In this document: positions 20,385 through 27,291 of the stretch, one piece after another
How the letters are laid out: each line of letters starts with the position of its first letter
Position numbering within the stretch: the first letter of the stretch is position 1
Source: Lachnospiraceae bacterium
Lineage (GTDB): Bacteria > Bacillota > Clostridia > Lachnospirales > Lachnospiraceae
DNA length: 64,000 nucleotides
Assembly (NCBI GenBank): GCA_028689585.1
Contig: JAQVCW010000015.1
Span: 33,251 to 97,250 of the forward strand
Direction: 5' to 3'
The notes under the pieces: model-generated
Database searches by the model: none
What the model saw: only the letters and a program-made list of their open reading frames with translations
What the model was told of the DNA's origin: nothing
Program-made: the position numbers and the translations under genes

Positions 20385-20414
20385 AGCCTGGGAGAGGATC
20401 CCGGGCTTTTTTTG
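20385..20414 (+). terminator. Terminator of the tRNA-Gly pair
   Basis: AGCCTGGGA (20385-20393) pairs with TCCCGGGCT (20399-20407), followed by seven T. Confidence 0.9.
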
Positions 20415-20437
20415 TATTTTTGGAATAATATTTAGCA

Positions 20438-20452
20438 AAATTCCAGAAAATT
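20438..20452 (+). promoter_or_regulatory. Candidate CodY-box before the ECF sigma gene
   Basis: AAATTCCAGAAAATT matches the CodY consensus AATTTTCWGAAAATT at 13 of 15 positions and lies 135 bp before the sigma gene ATG, in an AT-rich promoter-like region. The codY gene is in the same window. Confidence 0.5.
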
Positions 20453-20586
20453 ATTTGAAATTTTGATAGAAATCCTCCTTTCAGTTACGAATATATAGTA
20501 TAACAATGTTGTTGCACTGTAATTCAGACCGGGCGGCAGAGAAATGTTTTTTCGAAACAAAAGAAAAATCTGTAAAAGGAGCCTTT

Positions 20587-21183
20587 ATGAAACTTACTGA
20601 ACAAAACTTCATTCAGCAAATGATGCTTGGAAATGAAAAAGCTCTGGAATATGTGATGATCCATTATGGAGGGCTGGTCAAATCTGTAATTCACCGGTAT
20701 CTGTATCCCCTGTCGCAGTTTGAAGAGGAATGCGCCAGCGATGTGTTCTATGCGGTCTGGGAGCACTGTGCTTCTTTTCAGCCGGAAAAGAATCCCTTTT
20801 CCAACTGGATTGCCGGCATTGCCAGAATCAAAGCGCTGGATTATAAACGAAAATATGCCAGACGTCTTCTGGAAACCGGCTTGGACATGGAATTAAATGC
20901 CGATGGTACCTCTGATCTGGTAAAATTAATTCAGGAAGAATTTTCAGAGGAAACGAAACAGATGCTGTCCTGTCTGAAGCCTCAGGATCAGGAACTGTTC
21001 TGTAAGCTCTATGTGGATGAAATGACAATAGATGAAATCAGCGCAGAGAGCGGCATTTCAAAGCCGGTGATTTACAACCGCCTTTCCAGAGCGCGGAAAA
21101 AAATCAAACGTATGTTTCCCCGCGGCGGAAAGTCCGACAGAAATTCAGATAAAAATAAGGAGGGAAAATCTTATGAAGAATGA
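20587..21183 (+). CDS. ECF-type RNA polymerase sigma factor
   Basis: 198 residues. Region 2 (FIQQMMLGNEKALEYVMIHYGGLVKSVIHRY...DVFYAVWEHCASF) and region 4 (LKPQDQELFCKLYVDEMTIDEISAESGISKPVIYNRLSRARKKIKRMF) are clear; there is no region 1 or 3. The start at 20587 follows AAAGGAG; the upstream extension to 20506 lacks a ribosome site. The end overlaps the next gene by 11 bp, so the two are translationally coupled. Such pairs usually encode a sigma and its membrane anti-sigma. A candidate CodY-box lies upstream. Confidence 0.9.
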   Translation: MKLTEQNFIQQMMLGNEKALEYVMIHYGGLVKSVIHRYLYPLSQFEEECASDVFYAVWEHCASFQPEKNPFSNWIAGIARIKALDYKRKYARRLLETGLDMELNADGTSDLVKLIQEEFSEETKQMLSCLKPQDQELFCKLYVDEMTIDEISAESGISKPVIYNRLSRARKKIKRMFPRGGKSDRNSDKNKEGKSYEE

Positions 21184-22240
21184 TATTTATACCCTGTTGA
21201 ATGAGATAGATCATCAGCCGGATTTTTACGAGACGATGTCAGTATCCATGGCTGACCGTAAAAAATGGAAAAAAGATTTTTCCCGCAGAAAACCGGCAGG
21301 AACCGTTCCTTCTGGAAAACGGATCCGATATGCTGCCGCAGCCGCCGGGCTGCTCCTGCTGGCCGGTGCGGTAAGCCCGGTGGGGCAACTGGTGTATGCC
21401 CAGGCTAAAGCTGCTCTGTACAATATTTCTGAGCTGCTGGGAAGCAAAAAGGACCTGGAACCTTACCGCACGGTAATTGGCCGGTCGGTTACAAGAAAAG
21501 GAATTACGGTTACTTTAAACGATGTCATCCTGGATGAAGAGGCTGTGGTGTTTTCCGTCACTGCCACTGCACCGGAGGCACTGACCACTTCGGAAGCTGA
21601 GGCGGAATATCTGGTCTATCCATATGTATACATCAATGGGAAAATGGCTTCTGCAGCCGGAAGCGGTGTCAGCAGTAAGGCGGATGATTACAACATGGTT
21701 TATTGTGGACAACTGGAGGTCCCGAATGTTGATCTTTCCGATGAAATGAATATTGCTATGTATTTTAATGTGAAGGGGAACAATTTTGATTTCCTTTTCT
21801 CTGCTTCTGCGGAGGAGCTGATGGCGGATACGACTACCATCCCATTAAATCAGACCTTTCTGCTGCCGGACCAGACTTCTGTCACTTTTACAAAATATAC
21901 CTCCAACAGTCTGACGCAGCGGATTTATTTTAAGACGTCCGGAGAACACATGGATTATGATGTGATCTTGAGCGGAACGGATGACCTGGGAAATGAAGTG
22001 GAATTTTCAATGGGATACTACGAAAATGGAATCGGACGGCTGGAGGTCAGCGCAATCGATGATGGCTGTGTGAAAGACGAAGCCAGCCGCCTCACCCTCA
22101 CGGCTTATGCTGGCAGGATGCAGGAGGAAAACGGCGGGATAAATGAAAAACGGGAGGCCATGGTATCCGACAGTGCCAAAAGCGGGCTGGCAGGCGCAGG
22201 AAGAGAAAAGGGAAATGATTTTGTCATTTCGCTGAAATGA
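21173..22240 (+). CDS. DUF4179-like membrane protein, probable anti-sigma factor
   Basis: 355 residues. A cytoplasmic N terminus of about 55 residues (MKNDIYTLLNEIDHQPDFYETMSVSM) precedes one membrane helix (about 58-77, AAAAAGLLLLAGAVSPVGQLVYAQ). An outer beta-rich region follows, with GRSVTRKGITVTLNDVILDEEAVVFSV, the kind of sequence seen in DUF4179 proteins. The ATG lies inside the sigma gene, so expression is coupled. Role as the sigma's partner is inferred from position and topology, not from a known zinc motif. Its 3' end overlaps a short repeat (22231-22265). Confidence 0.75.
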   Translation: MKNDIYTLLNEIDHQPDFYETMSVSMADRKKWKKDFSRRKPAGTVPSGKRIRYAAAAAGLLLLAGAVSPVGQLVYAQAKAALYNISELLGSKKDLEPYRTVIGRSVTRKGITVTLNDVILDEEAVVFSVTATAPEALTTSEAEAEYLVYPYVYINGKMASAAGSGVSSKADDYNMVYCGQLEVPNVDLSDEMNIAMYFNVKGNNFDFLFSASAEELMADTTTIPLNQTFLLPDQTSVTFTKYTSNSLTQRIYFKTSGEHMDYDVILSGTDDLGNEVEFSMGYYENGIGRLEVSAIDDGCVKDEASRLTLTAYAGRMQEENGGINEKREAMVSDSAKSGLAGAGREKGNDFVISLK

Positions 22241-22265
22241 TCTTTTGCTGTATAACAAAGTGCAG
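22231..22265 (+). repeat. Partial copy of the TTGCTGTATA repeat
   Basis: Shares CTGAAATG, TTGCTGTATA and AAAGTGC, in the same order and spacing, with 24332-24365, where the element forms a long hairpin. Here it overlaps the stop codon of the DUF4179-like gene and only the left half is present. Confidence 0.6.
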
Positions 22266-22308
22266 TGCGGGCTATCCTGTAAATGAAAAGTATCAGGTTC
22301 AGGCGGCG

Positions 22309-22346
22309 TCGGCCCATTTGCCAAAGGCAAATTTGAAATGGGCCGA
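22309..22346 (+). repeat. Hairpin B repeat copy before plsY homologue
   Basis: TCGGCCCATTT (22309-22319) pairs perfectly with AAATGGGCCGA (22336-22346). The inner hairpin is TTTGCC-AAA-GGCAAA. Compared with the 2.9-kb units, the outer A-T pair is now G-C and the inner T-A pair is C-G, so both sides changed together. It ends 22 nt before the ATG. Confidence 0.9.
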
Positions 22347-22368
22347 TGTTCAAAAGGGAGGGAAATAA

Positions 22369-22980
22369 ATGGCTGTTTTGTGGCGGATGGTATGTATAGC
22401 TGTGGGATATCTGTTCGGAAACTTTCTGACAGCGGAAGCAGTGGCAAAGCTGGCCGCAGGAAAGAGTGCGGATCAGATTGGCACGGGAAATCCGGGGATG
22501 GCTAATATTATGGCTAATCTGGGAAAAAAGGCCGGATTACTGGTTCTGGCAGGAGATGCGGTCAAGACGCTGCTGGCGGTGGCGGGCGCATATTTACTGG
22601 CGGGAAATCAAATCGGCAGGGCAGCAGTGCTCTATGCGGGCATCGGAGCAATCTGCGGACATAATTATCCGGTGTGGAAGAAAGGGAGGGGCGGCAAGGG
22701 AGTGACCGTGACCTGCGTATGGCTGATCTGCTGTTTTGGAATTCCCGGCGTTCTGTGCAGCATTGCCGGAGGCGCGGCGGTGATGATCTGGCGCAGTCTG
22801 GCTCTTGGCGCGGTTATAATTCCATTTCTCGCGGTGATACCGGCATTTTGGATCAGCGGTGCGGAGGGAGGCATTCTGGTGCTGCTGTCGGCGCTGATGA
22901 TGGTCAGCAGGCATATAACCGGGCTGCGGGAGTTCATCCTGAAAGAAGATGAGACCCACACCTCTATAGGGGGTGAGTAA
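22369..22980 (+). CDS. Glycerol-3-phosphate acyltransferase PlsY homologue
   Basis: 203 residues, several membrane helices. It has the three conserved PlsY motifs in slightly altered form: an N-terminal GYLFGNFLTAEAV (usually GSIP), GTGNPGMANIMANLG (usually GSGNPGATN) and GHNYPVWKKGRGGKGV. Family knowledge: PlsY acylates glycerol-3-phosphate from acyl-phosphate, the first step of phospholipid synthesis. The motif changes suggest a second, divergent PlsY paralogue rather than the main copy. GGGAGGG lies before the ATG. Confidence 0.85.
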   Translation: MAVLWRMVCIAVGYLFGNFLTAEAVAKLAAGKSADQIGTGNPGMANIMANLGKKAGLLVLAGDAVKTLLAVAGAYLLAGNQIGRAAVLYAGIGAICGHNYPVWKKGRGGKGVTVTCVWLICCFGIPGVLCSIAGGAAVMIWRSLALGAVIIPFLAVIPAFWISGAEGGILVLLSALMMVSRHITGLREFILKEDETHTSIGGE

Positions 22981-23164
22981 ATAGCAAGTTCGTCTTGGCG
23001 GGGAGTCCAATCGCCTTCCGGGATAAAGCCTCTGGCGGTTGTTAAGAGCCAGTGGCTCTTGTTTGGCAACAATCGAAGCGGAACGCAGATGCAGAGGCGC
23101 GCAGAGCATGTCATGCGAAATATGACGGGCCTTGCAGCCAGAACGCAGAGGCGATCCTGAATTT

Positions 23165-23217
23165 AAAAACAGACAGGCTTCACCCTCTTTGGCAGAGGAA
23201 GAAGCCTGTCTGTTTTT
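23165..23217. terminator. Bidirectional terminator between converging genes
   Basis: AAAAACAGACAGGCTTC (23165-23181) pairs perfectly over 17 bp with 23201-23217. T runs on both strands serve the plsY homologue (+) and the exchanger (-). The rest of the gap (22981-23164) has a short AGAGCCA-GT-GGCTCT hairpin and nothing else recognised. Confidence 0.9.
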
Positions 23218-23245
23218 GCAGCAGTCAATTTTCGCTGAGATGTAA

Positions 23246-24187
23246 TTAATAAATCAGATAGAAAAAGTATAATGCGTATCCAATCAACAGAAGAATGCCG
23301 CCGGAGCGTGAGAGCTTCTTTTTGCGGAACACGCAGAAGAACAGAAGAAGCATTGCGGCTGCGGCCACGATACTGTCAATCAGAAATCCGGCACTGTAGG
23401 CCACCGGGGTAATGACTGCGGTGATGCCAACTACAAATAAAATATTGAAGATGTTGCTGCCCACGATATTTCCCACCGCGATGCCGGAATTTCCTTTGAG
23501 GGCGGCAGTGACGCTGGTTACCAGCTCGGGGAGAGAGGTGCCGAAAGCAACGATGGTGAGTCCAATCAGACGTTCGCTCATTCCGAAAATCTTAGCCAGA
23601 GCAGTGGCAGCATCCACAGTAACATCGCTCCCCCACACAATCAGGACCAGACCGGCTAAAATCAGAAATATAAAACGTGGAATAGAGTCGGTCGCTTTGA
23701 ACACCGGAGCATCTTCTTCAGAAGACAGTCCGGATTTTGCCATCCACATCAGGTAAAGCAGATATATAACCATGAAGACCAGAAGAATGACACCCTCGAT
23801 TCGGCCGACCTGCAGATCCATCAGTCCCATGAAAGCCAGAAGCGAGGTGATGAGGAATACAAACGGTATTTCATAGCGGATCGTGCTGAACTGGACGGTG
23901 ACAGTCTGGATGACTGAGGTAAGTCCAAGAATGAGCAGAACATTTAAAATGTTGCTTCCGAGGATGTTGCCGATGGTAATCTCGGCGCTGCCCTTCAAGG
24001 CGGCCGAAATGCTGACAGCGGCTTCCGGAGCGCTGGTACCCATGGCAACAATGGTCAGTCCGATGACCAGTTGAGGGATCCCGAAACGGCCTGCTATTTT
24101 AGAAGCTCCTTCCACAAACCAGTCAGCTCCTTTAATCAGCATAAAAAACCCCAGAATTAAAAGCAGTACTTGAATTGCAATATTCAT
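23246..24187 (-). CDS. Ca2+/Na+ (CaCA family) antiporter, YrbG-like
   Basis: 313 residues, about ten membrane helices. The two alpha-repeats are obvious: GLTIVAMGTSAPEAAVSISAA...GNILGSNILNVLLILG and GLTIVAFGTSLPELVTSVTAA...GNIVGSNIFNILFVVG. These hold the ion-binding acidic residues in the known family. The start at 24187 follows GGAGG with a 5-base gap; the longer frame to 24217 would swallow that site. Likely exports calcium in exchange for Na+ or H+. Confidence 0.93.
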   Translation of the reverse strand: MNIAIQVLLLILGFFMLIKGADWFVEGASKIAGRFGIPQLVIGLTIVAMGTSAPEAAVSISAALKGSAEITIGNILGSNILNVLLILGLTSVIQTVTVQFSTIRYEIPFVFLITSLLAFMGLMDLQVGRIEGVILLVFMVIYLLYLMWMAKSGLSSEEDAPVFKATDSIPRFIFLILAGLVLIVWGSDVTVDAATALAKIFGMSERLIGLTIVAFGTSLPELVTSVTAALKGNSGIAVGNIVGSNIFNILFVVGITAVITPVAYSAGFLIDSIVAAAAMLLLFFCVFRKKKLSRSGGILLLIGYALYFFYLIY

Positions 24188-24291
24188 TTTTTCCTCCATT
24201 TGGCGATAAAATTTCAACGCCTCTAGTGCCGTTGTATTTTAACATTATTTAATTTTTGAGTCAAGAAGTAAAATAACAGACATTCCGCGAT

Positions 24292-24331
24292 AAAAAGGAG
24301 GCTTTCGCTGCTGGCGGGAGCCTCCTTTTTT
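24292..24331. terminator. Terminator, likely for the DAHP synthase gene (-)
   Basis: AAAAAGGAGGCT (24292-24303) pairs perfectly with AGCCTCCTTTTT (24319-24330), with A and T runs that allow function on either strand. Confidence 0.8.
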
Positions 24332-24381
24332 CTGAAATGCTTTCTTGCTGTATAGGAAAGTGCTCCTATACAACAAGAAAG
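24332..24381. repeat. Long hairpin repeat (TTGCTGTATA element)
   Basis: Arms at 24340-24357 and 24364-24381 pair at 17 of 18 positions with a 6-nt loop; the start of the left arm is CTTTCTTGCTGTATAGGA. A half copy is at 22231-22265. Next to it, 24395-24445 has short GC-rich inverted repeats (GCGCAGCTACGCGCGC and GTGCGAAGCACAC). Confidence 0.75.
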
Positions 24382-24476
24382 TGCTTTCGGCATATGGGTG
24401 CGCAGCTACGCGCGCGGAACAAAAGTTGTGCGAAGCACACCTTTGTTTCAATGAGGATAAAATCAAAATACGAAAA

Positions 24477-25511
24477 TCAGCACATCTTGTAAATATCGTA
24501 AATCAGTTTTTCAGAGTCATCCCAGCCCAGGCAGGGATCTGTGATGGACTGACCATATACGTGAGGGCAGGCACCGATTTTCTGGCTGCCTCCTTCGAGG
24601 TAGCTTTCAATCATCAGCCCCTTTATCATTGTCTTGATTTCGGGGTTGTAATTGCGGCTGTGAAGCACCTCATGGCAGATACGGATCTGCTCCATGTACT
24701 GCTTGTTGGAATTGGAGTGGTTGGCATCAATGATGGCAGCAGGATTGTTTAATCCGCGTTTTCCATACATTTCCAACAGCAGCATCAGGTCTTCATAATG
24801 ATAGTTCGGGATGCAGTTTCCGTGTTTGTTTACAGCACCGCGCAGAATGACATGCGCCAGATCATTGCCGTCTGTGGTCACATCCCATCCGCGGTAAATA
24901 AAGTTATGCTGACTCTGGGCAGCCTGGACAGAATTGAACATGACGGACAGGTCTCCGCTGGTGGGGTTTTTCATGCCGGCTGGTACGTCCATGCCGCTGA
25001 CAGTCATACGGTGCTGCTGATCCTCTACAGAACGTGCGCCGATGGCTACGTAGGAGAGAATGTCGTTCAGGTAACGGAAATTTTCTGGATAGAGCATTTC
25101 GTCGGCAGCGGTCAGACCGGTCTCCTCGATGGCCCGGATGTGCATTTTACGGATTGCGATGATGCCTGTCAGAAGATCCGGCTTCTTTTCGGGATCCGGC
25201 TGATGAATCATGCCTTTGTATCCCTGGCCGTTGGTACGCGGCTTATTGGTATAGATACGGGGAACCAGGATCAGACGATCGCCAACTTTATCCTGCATCT
25301 TAGCGAGACGTCCCAGATAATCGCAGACCGTATCCTCATTATCAGCGGAGCAGGGACCAATGATGACCAGAAATTTATCCGATTCGCCGGTAAAGACCTT
25401 ACGAATCATATCATCCCGCTCTGCTTTGATTTTCTGAACTCGTTCTGACAGTGGAAGCTGCTGCTTAATCTCTGCCGGTATTGGCAGTTTTTTAATAAAA
25501 TTCATTCCCAT
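24477..25511 (-). CDS. aroF: 3-deoxy-7-phosphoheptulonate synthase, AroG/AroF type
   Basis: 344 residues. It condenses phosphoenolpyruvate and erythrose-4-phosphate, the first step of the shikimate pathway. Class I-alpha signatures are present: VIIGPCSADN, PRIYTNKPRTNGQGYKGM, GARSVEDQQHR (metal/substrate region), KNPTSGDLSVM and IIDANHSNSNK. This is the E. coli-like class I-alpha type. The start at 25511 follows AAAGGAG with a 12-base gap; an ATG six bases later is an alternative. It has its own promoter and stands alone, so feedback type (Phe, Tyr or Trp) is not evident. Confidence 0.95.
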   Translation of the reverse strand: MGMNFIKKLPIPAEIKQQLPLSERVQKIKAERDDMIRKVFTGESDKFLVIIGPCSADNEDTVCDYLGRLAKMQDKVGDRLILVPRIYTNKPRTNGQGYKGMIHQPDPEKKPDLLTGIIAIRKMHIRAIEETGLTAADEMLYPENFRYLNDILSYVAIGARSVEDQQHRMTVSGMDVPAGMKNPTSGDLSVMFNSVQAAQSQHNFIYRGWDVTTDGNDLAHVILRGAVNKHGNCIPNYHYEDLMLLLEMYGKRGLNNPAAIIDANHSNSNKQYMEQIRICHEVLHSRNYNPEIKTMIKGLMIESYLEGGSQKIGACPHVYGQSITDPCLGWDDSEKLIYDIYKMC

Positions 25512-25561
25512 GATATCTAAATACTCCTTTGTAAGTGTAATAAGAGCTTAAAAACATCCTT

Positions 25562-25590
25562 ATTATAGTATATGAAGCGCAGAAAGTCGA
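25562..25590 (-). promoter_or_regulatory. aroF promoter
   Basis: On the minus strand TCGACT (25590-25585), a 17-bp spacer and TATAAT (25567-25562). Confidence 0.75.
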
Positions 25591-25616
25591 TATAAAATTG
25601 CGGGAAACCGAAAATA

Positions 25617-25715
25617 AGGGGGGACGGTTCTGGGGGACGGTTCTTCGTCCTGAATTCAGGACAAAGAACCGTCCCCCAGAACCGTCCCCTCCAAGCCCCC
25701 CAAGAACCGCCTTTT
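25617..25715 (+). repeat. GGGGACGGTTCT repeat, left copy
   Basis: GGGGGACGGTTCT occurs twice, then an inverted pair around GAATTC (GTCCTGAATTCAGGAC), then the complement AGAACCGTCCCC twice, ending TCCAAGCCCCCCAA. The whole folds into a long hairpin. A second copy in the same orientation starts at 26519. Confidence 0.9.
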
Positions 25716-25888
25716 GAACGTTTTTCACTCAAAAAAGTATCGACATCAGTGACAGTGAAATCATCTAAGCGTGTCTTGTTGACAGATTCCATAAAAGTGT
25801 AATAATTGTTACGATTATCACTACCTTTATGGAGGAGCATTTGGATAATAAAAGTGCTTGTGTGAAAAACAATGGTGTGGTAACTTAA
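25716..25888 (-). other. Possible gene remnant (no complete CDS)
   Basis: On the minus strand an open stretch reads NNYYTFMESVNKTRLDDFTVTDVDTFLSEK and is then cut by the GGGGACGGTTCT repeat. The residue pattern resembles the SAM-like core-binding part of tyrosine recombinases, but that is a weak guess. There is no start with a clear ribosome site and no catalytic domain. Confidence 0.2.
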
Positions 25889-26011
25889 CTATAAATACTT
25901 TTAAAAAGAAACTAAACTGCCTATTTTAGAAAAAGAAACGCTGTGCCACAGCCTCGGTAGGCCATCGCACAGCGATTTTGTTCAATTTGAATTTGCGGGA
26001 GGTAAAAAGGA

Positions 26012-26509
26012 ATGGTACTATTTATTGAATGCATTATAGGATGTATTGTTTTTGGCGTAGGGATTATTTCTTCAGTTCTTGCAAATAAAGAATTTTGGAT
26101 ACAAGATTATCCACCTATGGTTCAAAAAAGATATATTGAACTTCACCCCGACTACAAAGTACTTGCGAAAAAAGAAGAAACCAAAGCATTGATCATCAAA
26201 AAGGTATTGGTGTGTATCCTATTTATAGGTCTATTATCGGTTATGGTTTATTTTGCAGGTGCAAATAGCTTTATTAGTGGCTTTGCCTATTGTTATGTCA
26301 TATGGTTGGTTGTAAATTTGTTTGATTTGATTGTACTTGATATTGGTATTCTTGCATATTGGAAGAAAACACGTTTAGAAGGAACAGAAGATATGGATAA
26401 AGAATATTGCGGAAACTATAAGAAACATATTATTGATTTTGGATATGGAATGGGGATAGGACTTGTGGTCGCAAGCATTGTAGGCGGAGTATCTGCATTG
26501 CTGTTTTAA
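26012..26509 (+). CDS. Small integral membrane protein of unknown function (AT-rich)
   Basis: 165 residues, not recognised. Hydrophobic segments at about 1-24, 62-82, 87-112 and 143-165 suggest four helices, with a polar loop KEFWIQDYPPMVQKRYIELHPDYKVLAKKEE after the first. GGGAGGTAAAAAGGA precedes the ATG. Codon and base use are clearly more AT-rich than the neighbours. The gene is bracketed by two direct copies of the GGGGACGGTTCT repeat, and a CGCTGTGC...GCACAGCG inverted repeat lies upstream (25939-25974). Together this suggests an acquired cassette; no toxin, immunity or transporter family could be assigned. Confidence 0.8.
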   Translation: MVLFIECIIGCIVFGVGIISSVLANKEFWIQDYPPMVQKRYIELHPDYKVLAKKEETKALIIKKVLVCILFIGLLSVMVYFAGANSFISGFAYCYVIWLVVNLFDLIVLDIGILAYWKKTRLEGTEDMDKEYCGNYKKHIIDFGYGMGIGLVVASIVGGVSALLF

Positions 26510-26518
26510 GATAAATTT

Positions 26519-26628
26519 CAAAAATAAGGGGGACGGTTCTTCGTCCCGAATTCAGGACCGAGAACCGTCCCCGAGAACCGGACCAAGAACCGTCCCCTCC
26601 AAGAACCGTCCCCTCCAAGCCCCCCAAC
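26519..26628 (+). repeat. GGGGACGGTTCT repeat, right copy
   Basis: Starts AAAAATAAGGGGGACGGTTC, has the same GAATTC centre, then AGAACCGTCCCC and expanded GAACCGTCCCCTCCAA units, and ends with the same CCGTCCCCTCCAAGCCCCCC string as the left copy. Same orientation as 25617-25715. Confidence 0.9.
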
Positions 26629-26634
26629 AGAATG

Positions 26635-26663
26635 TTGACCTGCACCTCACTTATTGATATAAT
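26635..26663 (+). promoter_or_regulatory. Promoter of the siroheme-pathway gene
   Basis: TTGACC (26635-26640), 17-bp spacer, TATAAT (26658-26663). It begins six bases after the right repeat ends. Confidence 0.8.
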
Positions 26664-26744
26664 AAGAAGCACGCTGAGAACACGAAGTTTTGTAAATCAG
26701 CATCTTATGGCAAAACGATACTAACAAAGGCAGGGCAGGACAAA

Positions 26745-27194
26745 ATGAAAAGACCTTATTTTCCGATGTTTATTGATTTATCGGAGCAGAAAGTAATTGT
26801 GGTGGGGGCAGGTACCATTGCGAAACGAAGGATACGTTCCCTTCTGGATTTTACAGATCATCTGGTGGTGATCGCGCCGGAGGTAAATAAAGAACTGGCA
26901 GATCTGGAAAAAGAAGGGCGTTTGAGCATATTGAGAAAAAAATATGAGCGGGAGGATATTTATGGAGCTGCAGTGGTGATTGCGGCAACGAATGATGCAA
27001 AAATAAACAATGATATTTACAGCGCCTGCAAATGCCTTGGCATTCAGGTAAATGTATGCAGTGATAAAGACAAATGTGATTTTTTCTTTCCTGGAATTGC
27101 GCTGAAGGACAATGTGGTTGTGGGCGTGACTGCCAGCGGCAAAGATCATAAGCTGGCCAGAGAAACTGTGGAAAAAATCCGTGAGATCTTATAG
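26745..27194 (+). CDS. Precorrin-2 dehydrogenase / sirohydrochlorin ferrochelatase-type protein (Met8/CysG N-terminal)
   Basis: 149 residues. It opens YFPMFIDLSEQKVIVVGAGTIAKRRIRSLL, the classic Met8/CysG-N start with the NAD-binding GAGxxAxRR motif. It also has VVIAATNDAKIND-type and NVCSDKDKCDFFFPG motifs; the Asp of the latter region serves both activities in known Met8 proteins. It would oxidise precorrin-2 to sirohydrochlorin and may insert iron. The length matches the dimeric NAD domain without the methyltransferase half. No other tetrapyrrole genes are near. Confidence 0.9.
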   Translation: MKRPYFPMFIDLSEQKVIVVGAGTIAKRRIRSLLDFTDHLVVIAPEVNKELADLEKEGRLSILRKKYEREDIYGAAVVIAATNDAKINNDIYSACKCLGIQVNVCSDKDKCDFFFPGIALKDNVVVGVTASGKDHKLARETVEKIREIL

Positions 27195-27291
27195 ATATTT
27201 ATGCAGATATTTATGGACAAATTATAGACAGCAATTCATAGACAGACGAAACCAAAAATCAGGTGACACAAAAATATGAGAGGTAACCGGG

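Noticed and set aside
20090..20466. Frames spanning the two tRNA-Gly genes
   Set aside because: They translate the tRNA sequence; the RNA folds are certain.
22981..23164. Possible small RNA or gene in the plsY-exchanger gap
   Set aside because: Only a short hairpin is visible; no promoter, ribosome site or known RNA motif.
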